The translations under genes were made by a program, and so were the position numbers. Positions 58,101 to 64,000 of a stretch of 64,000 nucleotides of DNA are shown one piece after another. The notes beneath the pieces are model-generated. The model ran no database searches, had not been told where the DNA came from, and saw only the letters and a program-made list of their open reading frames with translations. Source of the DNA: Alviniconcha marisindica (lineage: Eukaryota > Mollusca > Gastropoda > Provannidae); assembly GCA_018857735.1 (NCBI GenBank), contig JABMCL010001716.1:152501-216500 (forward strand). The letters are read 5' to 3'. How positions within the stretch are numbered: the first letter of the stretch is position 1; each line of letters starts with the position of its first letter.

Positions 58101-61100
58101 GTTTAGTAGATGTTATTTGTTAGGTATCGTGTGCAGTTTGCACTGGTATTTGCCATTATCAGTTTTTATAACATTTCATTTTTATTGTTTCTGTCCATTC
58201 CTTTTTGGGATATTTTTTGTTGTTAAATAAATTAGATGGAATGTGGATTGACTTGAGAAAGTGCTTTTCTGTAAGAAGAGTTCTGAAATGTGCTTTTGGT
58301 TGTGACGGAGTGTGGTTGTTCTTATGTGACCCTTTGCGGTTGGCAGGACAATAAAATCTAGTTACTGCTATTGTCATCCGCTTTCATATTTATGTTTACT
58401 GCACTCGACTCCCCTTTCCTATTACCTCTCTTGTTTTCTGCCTAGTCCTCTTGCTCTGTATGTCTTTTTAATATTTATGCTAATGGTCCTGACCTTTTTC
58501 TCCAGACATTTTGAGGGGGTAAGAGTATGGCCTTTTTGTATGGCTCTTGTTAAGCAGCTAGGAGATGGTAGGTGTATGTGCAGCTTGCTGCTGTGTGCAC
58601 TGGTATTTGTAAAGCAGTTTTAATTTTTTTATTGTTCCTGTTCATTCCTTTTTTTTGGTATTTCTTTGTTTTTTCTTTTTCTTTAATCTGGTATGAATAA
58701 CTTAGACCAAATGGTCAATGATACCAGCATGTCTTAGCCTTGTGTGCCCTTTTACCAGGAGTAAAACTGAAGGGATTAACTCTTCAAAAGTTTGATGTTT
58801 GTGTATACATATATTTTGTTTTATGTTTGCATAGGTTCTGGTTTTGTGATTGACTTGAGAAAAGGCTGATATATCAGAAGAGTTGTGAATTTGCTTATGA
58901 GAGCGTTTTATTGCCCTGAGGTGACATTGTGCAGTTAACAGTGCGTTAAAATCCAATGACTGTTACTCCTTCAATGACAGGTTAATGTCTTTTGTAACAG
59001 AACTTTAGCTTTTGTCAACAGTTGTGTAAAGGCTGAATGTACATTTGTAATTTAAAGTGGATTTCTGTTATGTCAATGAATGAATGATAATGACAACTTT
59101 GCAGTGCTTTTTTGCTAGTCACATACTGACTTTCCAGTGTTGCATACACCTTCATGTCCTCTGGAATGTGTTACATCCAACAGTTAATTTGTTAAAATAA
59201 TGGTTTCACTTTCAGCTTTGGTAGATATTTGCAGCAATGTGTTGCATGTAGGAAAATTAACTCTGATATGTTAGCTGTATATTTTACATGAAAGGAAAGT
59301 TTACAAACTGTACAAGGAAAAAATGTTGTGTCCACCATAGAGTTGTTACATCCAAAAGACAAAATGCTTAAGAGGGGCCTTTGATAATTATATGCAACTT
59401 GTTTGGTGCTGGAGTTGTGAAAACCACTCTACTAAATCAGTTGATAACATTTTGTTACAGTGTAGGGAAATCAGCACTGTTATTTTATAAGTTGTGTATT
59501 GTGTGCATGGAAAATATTGTGTCCATCCAATAATCGTTACATCCAACAGATAAAATAAAAAAATAATCTTTGATGAACTAATTTCATGCTTCATTCATGG
59601 AAACAACTTTGCTTAGTAAATTCTAATTAACTCATCCTATTTTTCATTGAGTCCTGTGTTTTGTTTTTATTTTATTTAAACTGTTCATGGTGGTAATCTG
59701 TCGGATGTAAAACAGGACATCACTGTTATGATATGGTATGTGAAATAAAAAGTGTTTTGAGTCAATGTTGAGTTTTACTGTCTTGTTGTGGAGGATGAAA
59801 GTTACCCCCCTCCCAGATTGATGGCAATTATTCAATTTAAACTTCAAATGAAAACAAACACTGTGTCCCATGTTACATCCGACAGATTCACAGTGTCCGT
59901 CTTTAAATGTCTTTTTCTCAGAACCACTGCACCAAGTTATCTTTTTAAGACCTGAAATGGATACAAAAAAGTCTAATCTTTCAAATGGTGTTACTTGCTA
60001 AATGACTTTTCTGCTTTTATTTTTCACCAAAATGTCCACCTTGGCAGCACCATTTGGTACAGGCTCATATACGCATGATATAAATGTATATATATATATG
60101 CTGCTCAGTTAGATGATGTTGATGGTGATATAAAGAATGCTGAAGGTTTGAGGAAGAAATCTGGTTTTGGTAAAAAAAAAATAATTGATAACTTCAGTTT
60201 TACTTAGTTACACACATTTTGATCATTTGAAAGGGAAAAAAATATACGAAAAACTCAAAAAGCTGTCTGTTCTTGTTTTTCTTAACTTTACAGGGCTCCA
60301 TAATTTGTGTGCCTCACTGTGTCTGTGTCTGTACAGATTAAAACTGAACTGAAAATGATGCTTTTATAGACATAAACTTTCTGCAGAAGGTAAGATGATA
60401 TATAAGCGAACATCAATCAAGTAAGATGATATGCATCAAAACCCATGCATTGTCCAGATGCATTAAAGCCATTATACTGAGCTGTTGTGCATAATTATAT
60501 ATATATCCAACTGTTGTGTGTTTTGATCATATAACACTTGATGGCTTTTTGTGCAGCAAGTAATCATGTTTGAAAGTTATAAATTTGTTATAAAGTCAAC
60601 TGGGCATTTCAAAACAAAAATCCTTGATTTTGCCACTTCTATTAGTTCTAGTTCTACCTGTGGGACAAAACATGTTCTGAGAAGACCACTGCCTTTGCAA
60701 ACAAGGTTTTGTGTGAATCAAAACACATAAAAGGTTAAAACTGTAAAAGGAATGCTTATTTAATAATTTATGACAATACACACCATGCAAATATTCGGCG
60801 TAAGCCCCTTTTGCCAGAGAGAAAACAACAGTTAAACAGTGAAAAATGAAAATGTAAGCAACTTATCCACTTTTAGATATGGTGTGTTGGTGTTCAGGGT
60901 TTGTTAGTGTATTTTGACTTGTTTGACTTGTTTTGTGTGACTGTTCCTGTTGTGTCACACTGCTTGTTTGACTTGTTTTGTGTGACTGTTCCTGTTGTGT
61001 CACACTGCTTGTTTGACTTGTTTTGTGTGACTGTTCCTGTTGTGTCACACCGCTTGTTTGACTTGTTTTGTGTGACTGTTCCTGTTGTGTCACACTGCTT

Positions 61101-61448
61101 GTTTGTGCAGAAATGGCCAAGTTTGCAGGACTTAGCAGAGGCAAACTTAGAGGTATGTTAATGTTATTGTGAAATAATTTCCTTTGGAAAAATAAATTTC
61201 TGAACTTTCTAAACAGAATTTAGCCATTGCTAGTTCCACTTCCAGTGCAGTTAACTGCGTTAATTGATTGGTTTAAATTTAAACAAATTAGTTATGCATA
61301 CCAAGCTCTTTCAGAAACCTTTTTTGGTGTGTGTATCTTGAGTGTGTGTGCTGTTTACTGCACTGCGATGTGATTGCTGGCATGTGTGTGTGTGTGTGTA
61401 CACGTGTGAGTGTGTGTGTGTGCACGTATGCATGTGTGTGTTTGTGTA

Positions 61449-61497
<49 letters not shown>

Positions 61498-63773
61498 ATG
61501 TATGCATGTGTGTGTGTGTGTGTGGTGGGTGGGTGTAAGTGCCATGAGTGAGTTTCTTAAATGTGTCCTTGGGGCTGTGTAAGTTTGTTTATGAGCTAGG
61601 ACTCGTCCTTCATAGTAAAATCATGCTCTGTTTTGTGTTTTTCAGGAGGTGAACGAGATGTGGTCTGGTCTTGGTTATTACTCTCGTGGCAAGCGGCTCT
61701 ACCAGGGAGCGCAAAAGGTGAAGACAATCTGCAGTTGACTTTCAGGAAACACTGGACCTGAAGCATGGTATCAAAGCTATGGGGAGGTGAAGGATGGGGC
61801 TGGTCTTGGTATACTCTCGTGGCAAGCGGCTCTACCAGGGAGCGCAAAAGGTGAAGACAATCTGCAGTTGACTTTCAGGAAACACTGGACCTGAGGCATG
61901 GTATCAAAGCTATGGGGAGGTGGGGATAGCTGTCAAAACACTAGACATGAGGCATGGTGTCAAAGATATGGGGAGGTGGGGATAGCTGTCAAAACACACT
62001 GGACATGAGGCATGGTATCAAAGCTATGGGGAGGTGGGGATAGCTGTCAAAACACTAAAACATGGGGCATGGTGTCAAAGATATGGGGAGGTGGGGATAG
62101 CTGTCAAAACACAGGACATGAGCATGGTATCAAAGCTATGGGGAGGTGGGGATAGCTGTCCAAACACAAGAGACATGCGGCATGGTATCAAAGCTATGGG
62201 GAGGTGGGGATAGCTGTCCAAACACAAGAGACATGAGGCATGGTATCAAAGATATGGGGAGGTGGGGATAGCTGTCCAAAAACACACATGGGGACATTGG
62301 GGGGGGGCCAAAATGGTATCAAAGCTATGGGGAGGTGGGGATAGCTGTCCAAACACAAGAGACATGAGGCATGGTATCAAAGATATGGAGGGGCAGGGAT
62401 AGCACTGTGGTAGACTGTAGACTCTTGTTCAAAAGGTCATGGATGTGAGTCACAGCAGAATCAAGGGGCAGGAGAATATTCTTCTCCAGGGTCAACTTTC
62501 TGTGCTGACTCTTATTTTGGTATCCATTCCACCCTGTTACACCACAGTAGCACATATAAAAGATCCCAATCATTGTGCCAAAATTGCACATAGCAGGTTT
62601 CGCTAACGTGCCGCTAAACACACATGCACCCGACATATGTGGCTTTGAACAAAGTGATGCTGTAAACTGGTGCATGGTTGTATGGTGTACACAGAATGTG
62701 CACCGAGACATTAGCAGTTTCACACGACACCAGCCATGTAACAACCAAACAGTGCTGTGAGCACACCACTTTGGTGGATAATAAAAAACACTGTGTGTAA
62801 AGCTACAGTCACCCATGCAGAGTCATGTACAACTAGAGTGTGGTGGATCTGCTTGGAAGCAGAGATTAACCCACTTGGCCCCAGACCAGCCGCTGCCCTT
62901 TCGCTATGAAATCCCATGCGAAGGGAAGTAACTGTGTCAAATGATCCCGGTATACACCTTTTAAAATCAATAATAAACACCAAATGAAAGTTTCAGCTCA
63001 CTTCGTATTTCCCCCAGTTTGCGAATACAGTGTTCTTGTATATCCAACAGGTTTAGATTTTTTTCACTTAAAAATAAAAGCACAAAAAGAAGAAGAAAAA
63101 TAGTCAGAAATGTCTGCATTTGAATGTCAGATTGTTGGGTGCCTATGGGGTAACCGACTTTGCAAAATTTCCAGTTTGAATCTCCAAAGATGAAGCTCCA
63201 TGAGTTTGTTAGAGTGCCCACAGTAAGCAAATGAGCCAAATTTGCAGTTCAAATCTCAAAGGATGAAGCTCCGATGCCATTGCTATATTACTAGGGCTTT
63301 TGTTTATTTTCATGCATCTATCGCGTGTCCATCTTGCAACTTTGAAAATTCACAGTTTCGCTCAAACTCCACCAGACTTCAAACAAAGGATATCGCCATA
63401 AGTAGTAAACAATAGCGGAAACAAGGCTATAAGTCTTGCAAGAATCCTGTTCCTATTTGCATAAGCCAAGATGCTAGTATGGATCGTCTGCTAGCCAGGC
63501 TGCTTTGGGGCGGTCTGGGGTTTTGCGATAAGGCAAAAGAGCGGGTGGTGACAGGCGGTCTGGGGCCAAACGGGTTAAGACTATATATATAGTTGCTGTT
63601 GTGAAGCACTTGGGGCTCATCTCAGTGGTCTGTTACTGCATTTATTGCCTTGTTTTCAGGTAGTGATGGAGCTACATGGAGAGATGCCCAGGTGTAGCAA
63701 AGAGCTGCAGAAACAGTTGCCAGGTGTAGGGAGGTACACAGCAGGTGCCATTGCCTCCATTGCTCTGGGGCAG
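51971..63773 (+). CDS. MUTYH: Adenine DNA glycosylase MutY homologue (5' part; runs past window)
   Basis: Removes adenine mispaired with 8-oxoguanine in nucleus and mitochondria (base excision repair). Exons seen: 51971-52049, 52408-52556, 53537-53573, 54199-54272, 61111-61152, 61646-61717, 63660-63773. They give 189 codons, all in phase; the gene continues past 64000. The N-terminus ([19 protein letters not shown]) is basic without acids, like a mitochondrial presequence. The family stretches are [33 protein letters not shown] with the catalytic Glu at residue 93, [12 protein letters not shown], and the helix-hairpin-helix [19 protein letters not shown] (171-189). The catalytic Asp, the Fe-S cysteines and the NUDIX-like domain would lie beyond the window. 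Intron 4 (6.8 kb) contains an OTU-like gene on the same strand. Intron 6 contains a partial copy of exon 6 and nested transposons. Confidence 0.95.
52557..54198. other. MUTYH introns 2 and 3, nothing else seen
   Basis: A+T-rich intronic sequence around the 37-bp exon 3 (53537-53573). No repeats of note except short T-rich and TACTA-like runs. Confidence 0.5.
55049..58106 (+). CDS. OTU-like / vertnin-like protein nested in MUTYH intron 4
   Basis: Proposed exons: 55049-55067, 55792-56014, 56204-57287, 57654-57718, 57916-58106; AATAAA follows at 58350. About 527 aa if one lesion is ignored. The N-terminus is basic ([23 protein letters not shown], then RRWRDDP at the next join). A tandem Pro/Ser spacer comes next: a ten-residue unit [10 protein letters not shown], about five copies. 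Then an OTU-like domain with GDGNC (D241, C244) and NHF (H398), the expected Asp/Cys/His places of OTU cysteine proteases; the spacing and [13 protein letters not shown] resemble vertnin-type proteins. The frame breaks near 57190-57200 in a CT run, where a 2-base loss would explain it, and downstream codons stay protein-like ([14 protein letters not shown]). The exon 3 acceptor is CAGAG; only the second AG keeps frame. The exon 5 acceptor (AAAG at 57915) is likewise chosen for frame. It may be a recent pseudogene, a variant allele or a sequencing error. Deubiquitinase activity is not established. Confidence 0.65.
56255..56430 (+). repeat. 30-bp coding tandem repeat (Ser/Pro/Asp spacer)
   Basis: Five to six copies of GACTCTGCCCCTGTCACCCC ACTGTCAGAG-type units inside the nested gene. 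Most are exactly 30 bp, with one expanded copy (ACAGCTCCAGTC insert). As the unit is a multiple of three, all frames on both strands stay open here, which produces spurious open frames. Confidence 0.9.
57430..57625. repeat. Tandem repeat of about 65 bp in an intron of the nested gene
   Basis: Three copies of TAACTTCTAGCAGGACAGAT followed by GCA...GCTGAAAGCCAGAATAAAA and TTACAATTTT. The middle copy lacks the CTAAAGTGTG block. Each copy has an AATAAAATTA that could act as a cryptic polyadenylation signal. Confidence 0.8.
58350..58355 (+). terminator. AATAAA polyadenylation signal of the nested gene
   Basis: AATAAA lies about 245 bp after the stop at 58106, the expected range for a 3'UTR end, with T/GT-rich sequence downstream. 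Another AATAAA occurs near 58225. Use is inferred. Confidence 0.4.
58380..60900. other. MUTYH intron 4, right part; dispersed short motif
   Basis: No exon was recognised. The motif GTTACATCCAACAG or close variants appears near 59169, 59346, 59546 and 59872, with a reverse complement (CTGTCGGATGTAA) near 59698. Otherwise it is A+T-rich sequence. Confidence 0.5.
60915..61105. repeat. 46-bp minisatellite adjoining MUTYH exon 5
   Basis: Four near-identical copies of CTTGTTTGACTTGTTTTGTG followed by TGACTGTTCCTGTTGTGTCA and CACTG. The last copy merges into the exon 5 acceptor (CTTGTTTGTGCAG), so the repeat supplies the pyrimidine tract of that acceptor. Confidence 0.95.
61720..62400. repeat. Minisatellite in MUTYH intron 6, including a partial exon 6 copy
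   Basis: About ten units of roughly 60-70 bp: GACATGAGGCATGGTATCAA, AGCTATGGGGAGGTGGGGAT, AGCTGTCAAAACAC. The left part (61797-61880) repeats the end of exon 6 and its donor: TACTCTCGTGGCAAGCGGCT, CTACCAGGGAGCGCAAAAGG, TGAAGACAATCTGCAG. The copied exon has lost bases (GGTATACTC against GGTTATTACTC), so it cannot replace exon 6 in frame. Confidence 0.9.
62398..62865 (+). mobile_element. SINE-B copy, interrupted
   Basis: Starts GATAGCACTGTGGTAGACTG, with a degraded tRNA-like head, then follows the family body: CTTCTCCAGGGTCAACTTTC, ATAAAAGATCCCAATCATTG, GGTGCATGGTTGTATGGTGT. It loses the family tail at a TTAA where the next element begins. Confidence 0.8.
62866..63578. mobile_element. piggyBac-like MITE (about 705 bp) inserted at TTAA
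   Basis: TTAA flanks both sides (62866-62869 and 63575-63578). Inside are inverted ends CCCACTTGGCCCCAGACC (62870-62887) and the complement of CCCGTTTGGCCCCAGACC (63557-63574), 16 of 18 identical. TTAA sites with CCC..GGG ends are characteristic of piggyBac elements. No transposase is encoded, so it would depend on another element. It interrupts the SINE-B copy. Confidence 0.75.
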
Positions 63774-64000
63774 GTATGGCAAATGCCTGGTGTTTTTTGT
63801 TGTGTTATCTGGAGTTTTGTCTTTTTGACTGAAAAGAACATCATGATGATGATTGCCAATGTGTTGAGCACTCGAAACAGCCATGGAAAACTATACACAT
63901 GGCTTGTACTGGAGGAGTCTTTTTGATGAATGGTCTCACACGCACGCACACACGCACGCATGCGCGCAAGAGAAAGAGAGAGAGAGAGAAGAAGATGGCA

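Noticed and set aside
61331..61582. Cys/Val-rich open frame
   Set aside because: Translation of the (GT)n tract in MUTYH intron 5.
1..64000. CRISPR array, operon or phage-type defence system
   Set aside because: Direct repeats here lack unique uniform spacers, and all genes are intron-containing animal genes; there is no prokaryotic gene organisation.

Overview
The window is intron-rich, A+T-leaning metazoan nuclear DNA. Five conserved single-copy animal genes can be read exon by exon. Each has GT-AG introns of about 0.2-7 kb, and the exons join in phase. Heavy microsatellites, many short minisatellites and several tRNA-headed SINE families suggest a lophotrochozoan, most likely a mollusc and perhaps a gastropod. 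That placement is an inference from repeat character, not from a marker gene.

Layout. 1-5741: a short satellite array, microsatellites and SINE-like fragments, then sequence that may include the PRIM2 3'UTR. 18783-5742 (-): PRIM2, DNA primase large subunit, 12 coding exons, about 554 aa, with all four Fe-S cysteines. 31231-20358 (-): TRNAU1AP/SECp43, a two-RRM protein of selenocysteine-tRNA metabolism, 10 coding exons, about 314 aa. 31687-45801 (+): PAK1IP1, a nucleolar WD-repeat protein, 10 coding exons, about 412 aa. 51684-46353 (-): a TMEM14-family small membrane protein, 4 coding exons, about 103 aa. 51971 to the window end (+): the 5' part of MUTYH, the A/G-mismatch adenine DNA glycosylase, 7 exons seen and the rest beyond the window. 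A sixth gene-like unit, an OTU-like/vertnin-like protein of about 527 aa, lies at 55049-58106 on the same strand inside MUTYH intron 4. It carries one apparent 2-base frame lesion.

Gene order. TRNAU1AP/PAK1IP1 and TMEM14/MUTYH are head-to-head pairs separated by 455 and 286 bp, so each pair probably shares a bidirectional promoter. PAK1IP1 and TMEM14 converge with 551 bp between stop codons. The PAK1IP1-TMEM14 neighbourhood recalls human 6p24, where PAK1IP1 lies beside TMEM14B/C. The genes are housekeeping in kind (replication priming, oxidative-damage repair, ribosome biogenesis, selenoprotein synthesis, mitochondrial membrane) and do not form one pathway.

Mobile and structural content is the unusual part. 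There is a Kolobok-like element in PAK1IP1 intron 5 (TTAA target site, inverted ends, decayed THAP domain) and a piggyBac-like MITE in MUTYH intron 6 that appears to sit inside a SINE. An element in PRIM2 intron 2 has 18-bp inverted ends around about 14 degenerate 14-16-bp palindromes. An unidentified, stop-riddled coding region lies antisense-free in TRNAU1AP intron 2, behind a GC-box/NRF1-like sequence. Three minisatellites have copied splice signals or exon pieces: PRIM2 exon 11 donor, TMEM14 terminal exon, and MUTYH exon 6.
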